From the NCBI GenBank assembly GCA_003116995.1, contig BDSL01000009.1, positions 1,590,501 to 1,654,500 of the forward strand: 64,000 nt of DNA. The letters run 5' to 3'. Positions within the stretch are counted from its first letter, which is position 1, and each line of letters opens with the position of its first letter. The translations under genes were made by a program, and so were the position numbers. Below are positions 46,401 through 57,181 of the stretch, piece by piece. The stretch is from Yamagishiella unicocca (Eukaryota; Chlorophyta; Chlorophyceae; Chlamydomonadales; Volvocaceae). The notes under the pieces were generated by a model. The model ran no database searches. It was given only the letters and a program-made list of their open reading frames with translations, and had not been told where the DNA came from.

Positions 46401-49400
46401 GCGACGTACGGCATGTCTCGGTAAGCGGACAGTTTTATGTGTGTGTTTACTCATTGTATGGATAAAGTGTGGTGGGTTGTGGAGGGCTGTGTGTTGTGGG
46501 GACCCATAATCTGTGCTATATTCTGAAGAGAGTTGGTGTGTCTGGATGACTTCGATCACTAGATTTATGCAATTTGCATGCGGGGCGTGAATGTACCGTA
46601 CCCACGTGATATCAACGCTAATAAGTAATTAATTACTCGGGAAAAAGTGCACTTTCGCGCAAATTAAATAAATGCCTTAGTGGCCTGCGCGATGGAAAAG
46701 AATAATACCCCGAGAGGCCTGCGCGAATCTGAAAATTTACCCTACCCACTCCTACCCTGCCCAGCCATCCGCGCCCCAAGCCGCGGTCTGCACTTCTGCT
46801 TAATCGTATACATTACGTATTTTGCGCGAAACATCATATTTTTACGCGGCGCGGAACTAAAAGATATACCCTACAGCACTGCGCGAACTGAAAAATAATA
46901 TCTCAAGAGACCTGCGCGAATTAAAAATTAATTCGACATTTTTGCCAGCGCGGTGATCAGGCACGCGTACTGTATATGTGTGGTTGCAGTGTGTGATAAT
47001 GCAGTTCGTATTCCTGTATGTATTCTAAGCAGCTACGGGCTTCAATGCTCATCCATTCAGTAACGTTTGATTCTGTCCTTTCCAATTGTTTGCCATACGT
47101 GCAGATGTTTGGCAATGTCTCTGGTCGGACCCAGTTGCTACCCTGTGCACTACTACAGCACCTCGGCGCTGGAGCATATGTTGAGGTCCTTGGATCGGGT
47201 TTCCTAGCTGGTGACGTGTTGGTGCCGCAGCTCCAGCGGCATGTTGCTGCTGCTATGTCTGGTGCTGCTGGTTGGTGTGCTGCCATACCAAGCGGCTCTT
47301 CTGCTGTGCCGTCAACATGTGTCCCGATTGGGCACAACAGCGGTGGCTGGGCGCCAACTGCAGCACGGGGCGCACGCACACCAATGGCGGCACCTGTTTT
47401 CGGACCGTCCCCTATTGAGGCAGCTGAGAACCGGCGCCAGATTCAAGTTGCTGCTATTCCGGCACCACCCAACAGCAGTCGCAAGCGGCGTGCAGCTGCA
47501 ACATACAAGGGTGTTGTGGAGCAGGTTAGCGCTGGCGGTTTGGCCCAGGAGGTGGCGGATGGCGCCATCAGTATTGCTGCTCTTGGTACCGGTGGAGGTC
47601 TGCTGCGCAGAAGGCAGCCTCTTCTCCTGCTGGCGCGGACATATTGCAACAGTCTACCAAAGTTTCTGCCAACGTACTCTGCCGTTATGTACCAGAATGT
47701 GGGCAAGATGCAGGTGGCCATGGGTCACGAACAGTTGGCCATGGCAAAATGCAGCGGTGTGATGAGTGAATTTGTGGAGCGAGCCTTACAGCAGCACGTG
47801 GGCTCGCAGTCGTACAGCACTGGCAAAATAACAGACCATCTTGCAGCCAGGCTGACGGCGGACATGTTGTCGGATCCGGAATTGGCAGGCAAATTCATGC
47901 TTCCTAAAATGGTGGCAGCTGCCACTCCTGGTGCTCAGCCTTGGTTTAAGTCGTCTGGCGGTCGGGCAATCCGTGCTTCTGGAAAGACAGCTGCTGCAGC
48001 AGCTGTGAGCCGGGATGTCCTGATGATGAAGGCGGGTAAAATCCCTCGCGGCCCATTGTCGTGGTACTTGGAGCGCAATGAAGTGCTACAGGAGTTTGCG
48101 GACCTTCGTGAAGACCATGCTAAGCAGCTGGCTATAGCTCGCACTGCTGACCAGCAATGCTCCACATCTGGCCCAGTGCTGGAGATTGGTGGCATATCAG
48201 CTGTTTCCGCAGCTGCCGCAACAGATGTGGTAAACACTGGTGCTTATGGCAGCGCAGCAGATGTCGAGACTGTTCCGCCTGAGGCAACTGGCAGCGAGGC
48301 TGGCTCCAGTCCTGTTACACCCCGGGTTGTGGCTGCACCACTGGAGATGCATGGTGGATGTCGCTCCGCTCCATCCCTTGTGGAGCATCGGAACAGCCAC
48401 ATACATGTGCTACAGAGTTGGCTTGAAGGCAGTGTAGCTGCGAAGCTCATCAGCAGCGATCTCGAGGTACTCTCACTTGGCTCGCGCTCCAAGAAGCAAT
48501 CTCGGTTACCTGCAGACCGAGTTGCGTACATGATGGAGTGCTTGGATGGGGCGGTGCTGTCTGCCTTTGTTGCGAGTGGCTGTACTGCCATATCGGACCG
48601 CTTCTTTCTCAAGGATGTTCAGTCTGCATGGGACACCCTAGCTGAGTCAGATGACAGGTATGTAGGCTTTGTAGTGAGAATAGGTATAGAGCTGATAGCG
48701 GGTTCGTAGAGTAGTGTGTGCTCCTTGATTTTTTGCTGGAAAGTTTGAGATGACCACGTTTGCAGCTGTTAGTTCATCGTAGGTGGTTCCCCAGTATTTA
48801 TCGAATATTGACTGTGGCCATCTAAATATCGCCCTTAATTCTTTCCAATCACAGGGGAGAGTTGCAGCTGGAGGTTCGGGATCTGCGGATGCCATTTGCG
48901 CGGCTTGCGTGCCTTGGGAACCTGTCATCAGCCTATTGCCCTGGCGGCAAAGCTCTTGGATGCATACATCTTGTACAGTGTACAAATCGCACCTGTACCA
49001 GCAATGCCGCTGTGGAGGAACACGTCATCTTTCACCTTGTAGGCAGCGCTGCAGTGGGCCAGCATCTGTCAACAGCTGTCTGCCAACTAGCACCGGTTGC
49101 CAGCAGTCTTGGTGGTGGCAACGACACCTGTCAAAGCCCTGTGCAGCTGTCAGGAAGTGGCTTGGGCTCTGGGTCTGCCCGCACGAATAATGTTATCGAG
49201 CTGTGCAGCAGCTCAGATGAGGAGGCAGCTGGTGCACCCTCTTGCAGTGCCGGGGTTGGGGGTGCACCATTTGCTCGTCCTGATGTTGGCTTGGAGCAGC
49301 AGGGTCAGCTCCAGTCGGGTAATGGTCCCATTGTTATGATTCTGGGCGGGGCATCCGTGCGGACCACCACCAAAATGGAGGACCGACTCCTGCAGGTGTG

Positions 49401-50992
49401 CTCGGCAGCTTCGGGGTTTGGTCAACTTCCCGACATACTGGTTGGATGGGAAATTGCTGGGCTGCCTGCGCCGAACCTGGTGGCTGGAACAGATGTTATC
49501 ACTTCCATCATTGTTGCAGCAGTTCGATCAATAAAGGAACGGTCCTTCCGGGGCACATGGGTCCTTATCGATTACCATGGGGTCACGCCATTTCGGCTAA
49601 GCGAGGCGCTGGCAGCTGCAAGCAGTCAACCTGGTGGCAGTTCAGCAGGCCCTACTGGAGGCGTCAAGGGGGACATATGGCGGCGTATTGTCCCTGCTGA
49701 TCGAGATAGCATGGTGCATGGTGTAGGCAACATTGGGGGTCCATCATCACTTGATGGCAGGCGTTTGGAGGGCTACTTCCAGCAGGCAGCAGAGAAGGGG
49801 TCTACACCAATGCATGGTACGTGTTGTAAGCATTAAGTATTAGGTGATATCGAATAAGAATTGAAAACGCTTGTAGAGGGTTTGTTTGATAGGGTTGCGG
49901 TGCCAGTGGGTGTGAATATGTGTCATTGTGCACAGCTCTGTGTGTAATATAATGCAGACATTCCTGTTCCCCCTTGTAGGCTCGTCATCGACCCCTCGCA
50001 GTACAAGGGACCCAGTTGACTGTGTGGATGAGCCGGTTACGCAGCGACGGCGTGTTGAGCCATGCCATGAAGGCGGTGCGGGTGGCAGCAGGATTGCTGG
50101 ATGGCTTGCTAGGCGGCCTGTCGCCCCAGGGATGGGTCAACAGCCATTGCCAACAGCAGCTGCTACTCCTGTTCAGGCACCTGTGCTGCCTAACCCAGCT
50201 GTTGGATCAGCTTATCGGCCAGTTGCGACAGCTGGTGCCAAGGTTGTCACTGTCTCTGTGCGCGGTTTGGCCATCAAGGTTCCTGTGGCGATCGGAATGA
50301 CTCTGACTTCAACCCAAGACCAGGCAATTGCCTTGATTTTGGAGCGACTTCCCCTTCCCCAGGGCAGCACCAGCGTTGGGTCTGCAGCAGCTGGCACCCT
50401 GCCAAATGTGCCCATCGAAGTGCTGCACCTTCCAACTGGGATGGGCAAGACAGCTGTTATGGCTGCTGCTCTTTTTGCTGATATTGCTCAGTCAGTACAG
50501 CCGTGCTTGCACTTCATTGGCGCCCCTACCAAGCAGCTTGCCCGCCAATTGTATGGGGTGCTGCGGTCTCTGTTGCAGCCAGTCGACATGCTGTTTCTGG
50601 TTGGGCGACCGGATGCTTGTCAACATGCAGAGGTGAAATCGGCTCCCAGCTGCCAGCAGGCAGACATGTGCAAGCGGGCTTGTGGCCTGGCCACGAGCAC
50701 TGAATACGAGCACATCGAACGCTGCACGTACATTGATGGCAAGGACAGGCATCTGCAGTGGTCTCGCCCGGGTGTTGTGTTGCGTGGCGGGAGGCTCATC
50801 ACGTGTGTGGCAGACATCGAGGAGCTCTATGCCTCTATGTTTTTGGGGTCGTCCATGCAAGCGCGTACGCATTCCCCTGACCCACTTCGCCACTTCGCGT
50901 TGCACTGCAGATTGTCTGGCCGGTGTCAGGGCCCCTGGCCGTGTGTGGCGGCCAGAACGCCGTCATGTATGCTGTTGACAAGTGGGCGTTGA
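40474..50992 (+). CDS. Tyrosine recombinase fused to an unknown domain and SF2-type helicase
   Basis: Twelve phase-consistent exons: 40474-40644, 40884-41036, 41150-41815, 41998-43613, 43761-43884, 44121-44315, 44473-44850, 44950-45208, 45540-46420, 47105-48657, 48855-49816 and 49980-50992, about 2,650 residues. The 5' exon(s) are uncertain; 39974-40098 encodes a CVPGQAR segment shared with copy B. Order: basic coiled-coil-like region (41150), Pro-rich linkers with a duplicated block (42115 and 42303), recombinase core-binding exons (43761, 44121), and a catalytic domain with R (44656-44661), K (44773), HxxR (45205-45547), W (45641) and Y (45671). An unrecognised conserved region (45700-48657) follows, then Ser/Gly-rich sequence, then helicase motif I PTGMGKT (50432-50452) with APTKQLARQLYGVL. 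The helicase stops early, with an apparent frameshift near 50900: another frame stays open to TAG at 51034-51036. DNA integration/excision is the likely role. Confidence 0.75.
44473..45690 (+). other. Tyrosine recombinase catalytic domain of copy C
   Basis: Three exons carry the active-site set. Box I arginine is in LGRRAAHVVPLTIGDLSF, the lysine in NFPKSKTLKENF, box II HxxR is read as H-G-C-R, then GW and the nucleophile in TVGIYLRD. The histidine is at the end of exon 44950-45208 and the arginine at the start of exon 45540-46420, so HxxR is created by splicing. Tryptophan in place of the second histidine is a common variant in this enzyme family. Confidence 0.85.
46598..46970. mobile_element. 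AT-rich insertion inside an intron of copy C
   Basis: The equivalent intron of copy A runs straight through this point (about 31742). Here about 370 bp of much AT-richer sequence is added, bordered on both sides by GTAC-like bases. It contains five spaced TGCGCGA motifs (46684, 46717, 46831, 46883 and 46913), mostly followed by A/T-rich blocks. There is no open frame of note. Confidence 0.6.
50330..50610 (+). other. Helicase motifs Q, I and Ia of copy C
   Basis: TSTQDQAIALIL resembles the Q motif region. LPTGMGKTAVMAAALF is motif I with the P-loop lysine, and APTKQLARQLYGVL resembles motif Ia. This order and spacing fit superfamily 2 enzymes such as RecQ or DEAD/DEAH types. I find no DEAH/DExD box (motif II) or C-terminal motifs downstream, so the copy is truncated or internally deleted. 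Confidence 0.65.
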
Positions 50993-51036
50993 GCCACGGA
51001 CAACTGAAGAACGTGCAGAAGTTGGTGGACATGTAG

Positions 51037-53712
51037 TTGGAGGATGGCGGGCTCTCTCGCTAGGAGTGAATCGCTTGCATTGGCATCCTGCTGCGGTGCC
51101 TTAGCCGCGAAGCACATGCACACATTAATACTGGAAACCGTATTCGCGCTCACGTGTGCGGCCGTCCGGTATTCGTGGTCTCGCACAGTGTACCGATCGT
51201 AGTGGTAGCAACTGTTACAGTGGGCTCCAGGCCAAAAGGTAGGATCCACCGGGCACCGATCATGTAGTGCGTTCGGCTTTGTACGTCGCTGCACTCGGCA
51301 TGTACATGGCGCATAGGATGTGCTGCAAGTAAATAAGGACAGCACTGCATTTCGCAAGCATCAACAGTTAACGAGGATGCTATACAGGCATCCGGCATGA
51401 TCATAATGATCTTACAGTGTCCTCAGCAGCATAGGTACAACCCAGCGGGCAAAGCAAGGGGTGCAGCCGCTTGTGTATACATCTGAACGCGTCAGCACTG
51501 CTCAAGGACAGTGGACGATAGGCGATGATACCGAGCTGCCAATCTGCCAGCGCGCAGCAACCTGCAAAGCCAGTAAATACCCGGCCCAATGGGTGCTAGC
51601 ACCCCCATAGAACCTAGCCGGGTTCTGTCTTCCCACTCGAAAGCACACCCAAACGCCCCTCATGCGAGGCCCTCGCAAAGCAACCCTGACAGGGAAAATT
51701 ACGACTAAACCTGATTGCGTGCTTTACAGGTTGTTTCCGTCAAGCAATGATAAGGGAGCCAGGGGAGAGGAACTGGTTGTCGGTGATGCGACAGAGGCAG
51801 GAAGACAGGGTGCATCACTCGACGAAACGCATGCGATCTGCCTCAGCCCAATAGAAGGTAAATAGGATGTCGCGACACAGTCCTGGCAACAGCAATCCTC
51901 GTATGCAGGCAACAGACTAAAGGCGACGCGCACGCACTCAGGCGTGATTAACCTAGCTGCATGACTGCCACTGCTCGGAGTGCACATCAGGGGCTGGGTC
52001 GAGAATGAGTCCAAGTTCAGCCTAGCATCCCGGTCCTGCCTTGATGTGCCAGACCTCACGAGAAGTAGCTCACTGTATTCGTTACATTACTGTGGGTTCG
52101 ATTCCAGGCAGTCGCGGACTGCCTGGGACAGGGACCACATGGCCCCTTAGCACCAGCGCATCACAACGTTTGTACGGAAATAATGGATCCGCTTAGACAA
52201 CGCAGTTTACAAACTTAGAACAGTGACTACAGCTAAGTGACTACACTGTGTCAATCACACACTGTGTCACGACAAGGAGCCACCAGCGGGGCAAGGCAAC
52301 ATGGCAGCATGCACGAATCATACCCAATGTCTTCCTCCATCTTCCTGGGTGTCAGTCAACTACCATCACATTATAATGGCCCTCGACGGTGAAAAAACAA
52401 GACAGCAGAGCTGTCGCATGCTCGTGGACGTGTGCCGTACATTTGCCTATGTAGTGATGACGAACGGTTGAATGCCCCACAGCGGTCTTCGGCTGTCGCG
52501 GACACAACTAACACAACTCGACCTCTTGCTGGGTGGCGCGAACGCGCGACGCCACAGCCCCACAGACTGGCGCTGCTGGCAAGCGGGCTGCAGGTTACCA
52601 AGCTGCAGGGTCTCAAATGTGAAATAGAATGGCGGTGCTGACAGCGGCTGCGCCGACCCTGGCCGACCTAGTAAAATATTCACGCAGCAAGGAGCCGCGG
52701 GCGTTCTTTGAACGCGGTGTGTTCCAGAGTGTAGTAAGTAACCAATCAACCAAGCAGAAGAACCATGCCGAGGAACGAGGCATGGTTCCGCTAAGTACTT
52801 GACCTGAATCGCGAGGTTTGCACGTGTCCCCGAGAAGAAACCGAATTCATGGCGTGATAAACCTTCTCGGCAGCATAGTTGTTGGTACTTACGGCAACAG
52901 CATACTGCTGCTGTTTGTGCCTCTGGGCTGTTGCCTGGTGTCGTTGCCTTTGTTGCAGTACGGTTGGGTTTCTGTCTCTTTTGTCTTCAGTGTTAGACGA
53001 TGTGCCTGATGGTTCTGGCGTTTGGCCAGGAATCCGATTTAACATGTACTACAAGCATACGACCAGAAACACAAATGCCCTGGCTCCGGAACCAGTGCCG
53101 GTGCTCGCTCGGGCGTGAAACTCGTATTACTAACTTATCTACAGCACATATATATATGCAGTAATACTGCCTATTCCTCGTATCATAGAGGCAGTAGTAA
53201 CTGTCAAAGTGGGCCCCAGACTTTGCAGGTAGAACCATCGTGCGATATGCCTGCTACTGAGACGCCTGAAGGGAAACTCACCCGACTGAGCTACGGCAAA
53301 TCACCATAATCCCCTAATCGTCATGGACCCACCTTGGTCGACAAGAAGAGAAGCGTGGGCTGCGCGCAACAGTAAGGTTTTGCACGCACTAACAAAGCCT
53401 TGCTTTAACGGCAGGACACTGTTGTTGTAATCGTCTCAGGAGACCTCTTCAGGACTTCGGGCGACTGCGGTGGCATGTAAAGATGAGCACGGGTGTGCGG
53501 TAAGGATTTTGCACGTGCATCACTCAGCAATTACCTCATGACTAAGTCATGCGTCCGCAAATCCGGTGGACTGGACTCGAACTTCTAGGAAGTCAGCGTG
53601 ACGCTTTGCTGGCTTCAGAGCCCAAGACAGGCTTATCGGAAGCCGGCGCCCATTCACAACTGTGGGGCAATGACTGGGTCTTCAATAAAATCCTGCAGCT
53701 GGGTCCCAAACG
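51037..53712. other. Gene-poor stretch with SINE-like fragments
   Basis: No convincing coding sequence. SINE-family pieces lie at 51214-51262 (sense), 52921-53045 (antisense) and 53206-53262 (sense). A tRNA-like B-box (GGGTTCGATTCC) occurs near 52092, and a perfect A-box-like TAGCTCAGTCGG on the minus strand near 53283. Short open frames such as 51662-51865 have no recognisable content. Confidence 0.45.
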
Positions 53713-53763
53713 CAGATTCTTCAAGCTGGTCAATCGTCAATAGTCGAATCTTCCAATGCTGAT

Positions 53764-54486
53764 GTGGCTACACGATCACCAATGCCAGTGGAGTCCCCTG
53801 CCATCATTCAGGGCTTATCAGCTGCATTGGATGCGGCCATGAGCGCTGGTGTGGAGGGTTCTCCTGGTGAAGTGACTGCGTTGGCCCAGCCAATAGCAGA
53901 CAGCCGTATTAATTCATCAACGTGGAGGACGCTGCTTAGTCCCAGCACGGCCGACGTGATACGACGTCGGGCCGTGGCTTCATGGCGACTGATGGTAGCT
54001 TCAGCAGCCCAGGGGCCCACATGCAGTCTACTGGAAGCGATGGAAGCTCGTGCCACGGGTGGTCATTCATCCAGTCGTCTAGCTGTTTCTGGCCTACTCT
54101 TTCGGAATGCAGCTGATGTTGATGGCATTCAAGTTCGACTGGTGTTGCAAGGTTCTGTGCTGTCAGCCATGGCGGCTGCCGTCCCTTATCATGTGGATCT
54201 CGGGTTGCTTGATCGTGCGTCTCGTGCGGTCAGGGGGAAGCCATCAGCTCGATTCAATGTGCGCACTGAGGTTGCACCTGACCTCCTGCCGCAAATGCGG
54301 GCGGTTGTTGACAAGCTGAAGACTGCTATGGCAGCCGCTGTCACTGAAGCAGCTCGTCAACGTAGCCATGTCGTGGGACCCGAGGCTCAGGTGGAGCTTC
54401 TTGCAACAAATACAATGCTTGGCGAAGTACAGCATGTCTCGGTAAGCGGGCAGTTTTATGTGTGTGTTTACTCACTGCATGGATAA
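53764..54486 (+). pseudogene. Copy D: middle-domain fragment of the element
   Basis: Open frame of 240 codons matching copy C exon 45540-46420 from about 45745 onward (LLSPSTADVIRRRAVASWRL, GLLFRNAADVDGIQVRLVLQ). The splice donor (GTAAGC at 54442) is conserved and the reading simply runs on into the intron. It is the mirror image of part of copy E and has no start or end of its own. Confidence 0.8.
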
Positions 54487-54555
54487 AGTGTGGTGGGTTC
54501 AGTAGGGCTGTGTATTGTGGGGACCCATAGTCTGTGCTATATCCTGAAGAGAGTG

Positions 54556-54763
54556 GGTGTGCAGAAATGCTGTCCGCACGTCCAACTGGTGTAGGTCCAG
54601 GTCCCCTCCTTGCTACTATCGCCAGCCAACAGCATCCTCAAGGTGGTCTGCTTGCTCGTCGGAGCAAACACCTCCTCGAAGTCGATCCCCTCCCGCTGCA
54701 TGAATCCCTTGGCAACTAGCCGTGCCTTGTAGCTGTCATCCCGCTTGCGAGCGGGCTATCCCA
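54556..54763 (-). pseudogene. Ty1/Copia reverse transcriptase fragment, left palindrome arm
   Basis: Mirror copy of the fragment at 54774-54981 with single-base differences, including one or two small indels. Not functional. Confidence 0.8.
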
Positions 54764-54773
54764 CGCACCGGCA

Positions 54774-54981
54774 TGGGATAGCCCGCTCGCAAGCGGGATG
54801 ACAGCTACAAGGCACGGCTAGTTGCCAAGGGATTCATGCAGCGGGAGGGGATCGACTTCGAGGAGGTGTTTGCTCCGACGAGCAAGCAGACCACCTTGAG
54901 GATGCTGTTGGCTGGCGATAGTAGCAGAGAGGGACCTGGACCTACACCAGTTGGACGTGCGGACAGCATTTCTGCACACCC
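54774..54981 (+). pseudogene. Ty1/Copia reverse transcriptase fragment, right palindrome arm
   Basis: Encodes [20 protein letters not shown], then [15 protein letters not shown], the start of the Copia-type reverse transcriptase domain; after a frameshift the next frame reads [16 protein letters not shown]. About 70 codons only, joined at about 54981 to the intron of element copy E. No integrase, RNase H or LTRs are attached, so it is a captured fragment. Confidence 0.85.
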
Positions 54982-55823
54982 ACTCTCTTCAGGATATAGC
55001 ACAGACTATGGGTCCCCACAACACACAGCCCTACTGAACCCACCACACTTTATCCATGCAGTGAGTAAACACACACATAAAACTGCCCGCTTACCGAGAC
55101 ATGCTGTACTTCGCCAAGCATTGTATTTGTTGCAAGAAGCTCCACCTGAGCCTCGGGTCCCACGACATGGCTACGTTGACGAGCTGCTTCAGTGACAGCG
55201 GCTGCCATAGCAGTCTTCAGCTTGTCAACAACCGCCCGCATTTGCGGCAGGAGGTCAGGTGCAACCTCAGTGCGCACATTGAATCGAGCTGATGGCTTCC
55301 CCCTGACCGCACGAGACGCACGATCAAGCAACCCGAGATCCACATGATAAGGGACGGCAGCCGCCATGGCTGACAGCACAGAACCTTGCAACACCAGTCG
55401 AACTTGAATGCCATCAACATCAGCTGCATTCCGAAAGAGTAGGCCAGAAACAGCTAGACGACTGGATGAATGACCACCCGTGGCACGAGCTTCCATCGCT
55501 TCCAGTAAACTGCATGTGGGCCCCTGGGCTGCTGAAGCTACCATCAGTCGCCATGAAGCCACGGCCCGACGTCGTATCACGTCGGCCGTGCTGGGACTGA
55601 GCAGCGTCCTCCACGTTGATGAATTAACACGGCTGTCTGCTATTGGCTGGGCCAACGCAGTCACTTCACCAGGAGAACCCTCCACACCAGCGCTCATGGC
55701 CGCATCCAATGCAGCTGATAAGCCCTGAATGATGGCAGGGGACTCCACTGGCATTGGTGATCGTATAGCCACATCAGCATTGGAAGATTCGACTATTGAC
55801 GATTGACCAGCTTGAAGAATCTG
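54774..55823 (-). repeat. Right arm of 2.1-kb palindrome
   Basis: Mirror of 53713-54763; see that entry. The arm lies wholly inside copy E plus the Copia fragment, and the element sequence continues past its outer end at 55823. Confidence 0.95.
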
Positions 55824-57056
55824 GCCCCAGGTGTCCCGCAAATATACACCAACAGTGCGACTGTCGTTCGCCCAGCCCATAACACTGCAGGCGTGGAACA
55901 TGTCCGCTTGAGAAATGGCACCGTTCATAACGTACGGCTTGATCATCAAGCAATGCAGCTTGCTACTGTGGCAACCTGCATATCAATACAATGCAAAACA
56001 TAAGGAAATCGAGGTCACAGGTTTGGGGAGCAGCTAGCAAGCTACAGCTGTAATTTTCTTAGTGCTTCTGGCAGGCTTACTGCCTCACTGGTAAGCCATT
56101 CTTGCATACGACTCCAACTAGGAGCAGAACATAGTAGAATTAGATAAATCTCACAAAAGCAAGCAAAACAGAGAGTTGGGCCCATGGTGACGGTCACGGA
56201 ACAAGGGACTCAATTTATTACAAAAGCCACACACATGGCCGATCGCTATATTACTACAGTATCATCACATAATACCACCTTACCTTGAGGTCTGCGAGAT
56301 GAAGAAGCAATGCTCGAAGGGACTCGTACTCCAGGCCACGCCCAGCTTGCCACCCAAGGACAATGCTGGTAGTCGCTTGGTTATGCTGTATCCACTGTGA
56401 TACAACCCTGCTCATCGAGACATGAAAAAGGGGGACCAATACAAACGGGGTTAAGCTGGGTCCAGAGTCAGTGACAATGCCTGTGCTCGCTCCACAGAAA
56501 CCCCCACTGCCTTATTCACCTGTCAGCCCATTTTACATCCGACCAGCCGCGTTCTCCGAGCCGTGCCTGCACCTCTGCCTCCCATCCACTTTGGATCATC
56601 GACTCCACGTTCACAGCACCCATCTGTCGCATAAGTGGACCAGCTCCCTGGACTCCCATTGAGGTCCGGGGACCCGCCAGCATGGAGGTGTGGACACACA
56701 AGCCGTGTAACTCGCTCAAGAAGCTCAGGCGGCATAGAATCCTGACAGAACTGTTGTCCAGCTCGCCAAGTGGCCACTGTCAGCGTTGATGGAGATGTAG
56801 TGGCACCCTCGTGAGCTGACACAACAACGACTTCATTGGGCAGCATAGCAGTCCTGCTGAGCAAGTCACGAACGGAATCGAATTTACTGCCAGGAACACC
56901 ACCCACGGTGCCCACAGCTACACCAGCACGTGCCACCGACATGCCCTGCACGTAATTTTCAACAGCAACTGCCACGGGTGTCGGGATGCCTTCAGCTGAC
57001 TCGCCATCACTGTCGCTGTCTGCCTCAGCTGGTGCAGTGTTACCCTCATCGACAAG
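55000..57056 (-). pseudogene. Copy E: element copy with catalytic exons deleted
   Basis: Read on the minus strand: the end of the Pro-rich/acidic exon (57056 to about 56516, with a frameshift near 56700), the core-binding exon (about 56408-56285), then directly the exon with HxxR, GW and Y (from about 55976). The middle domain then runs to the donor near 55095, and its intron to 55000. The three exons corresponding to copy C 44121-45208 are missing. The deletion joins one intron to another (about 56200), so splicing could still connect the remaining exons. Box I arginine and lysine are lost, so no recombinase activity is expected. Confidence 0.75.
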
Positions 57057-57181
57057 GCAAATTTGAACTAACAGGTGCAGGCACCATTGCAAATTCAGCC
57101 GCAACAAATATGCAGGACACGTTCTACTTATCAAACCCGCTTTCCCCTGTAGCCCTATCCTCGTTTCAAAGCATACATAAC

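Larger units (their letters stand above)
39974..51036 (+). mobile_element. Copy C: most complete tyrosine recombinase/helicase element
   Basis: Spans the longest continuous series of element exons, from an upstream exon at 39974-40098 to the helicase exon ending near 51036. Other copies in the window match subsets of it in the same exon order, which defines it as one repeated unit. I found no terminal repeats or target-site duplications, as would be usual for Crypton-type elements. The true ends are therefore unknown, and the range given is that of the coding sequence. Confidence 0.7.
53713..54763 (+). repeat. Left arm of 2.1-kb palindrome
   Basis: Reverse complement of 54774-55823 over 1,051 bp with only scattered differences, around a 10-bp spacer (54764-54773). 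The arm contains a piece of element exon 9/middle domain (53764-54444; its splice donor is GTAAGC at 54442) and a Copia reverse-transcriptase fragment. Left of 53713 similarity ends abruptly, whereas the right arm continues into a longer element copy, so the left arm is the added one. Confidence 0.95.

Noticed and set aside
26880..51036. Classification of the large element as a DIRS-type retrotransposon
   Set aside because: It has a tyrosine recombinase, but no reverse transcriptase, RNase H or methyltransferase exon was found in any copy; the only reverse transcriptase piece nearby is Copia-type and lies in a separate junction.
52075..52135. Possible tRNA around GGGTTCGATTCC
   Set aside because: A good B-box but no matching A-box or cloverleaf; the flanking inverted CCAGGCAGT/ACTGCCTGG is only a short hairpin.
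53225..53305. Possible tRNA gene on the minus strand (TAGCTCAGTCGG A-box)
   Set aside because: No consistent anticodon stem, T-arm or acceptor pairing could be drawn; it lies next to SINE-family fragments and is better read as a SINE remnant.
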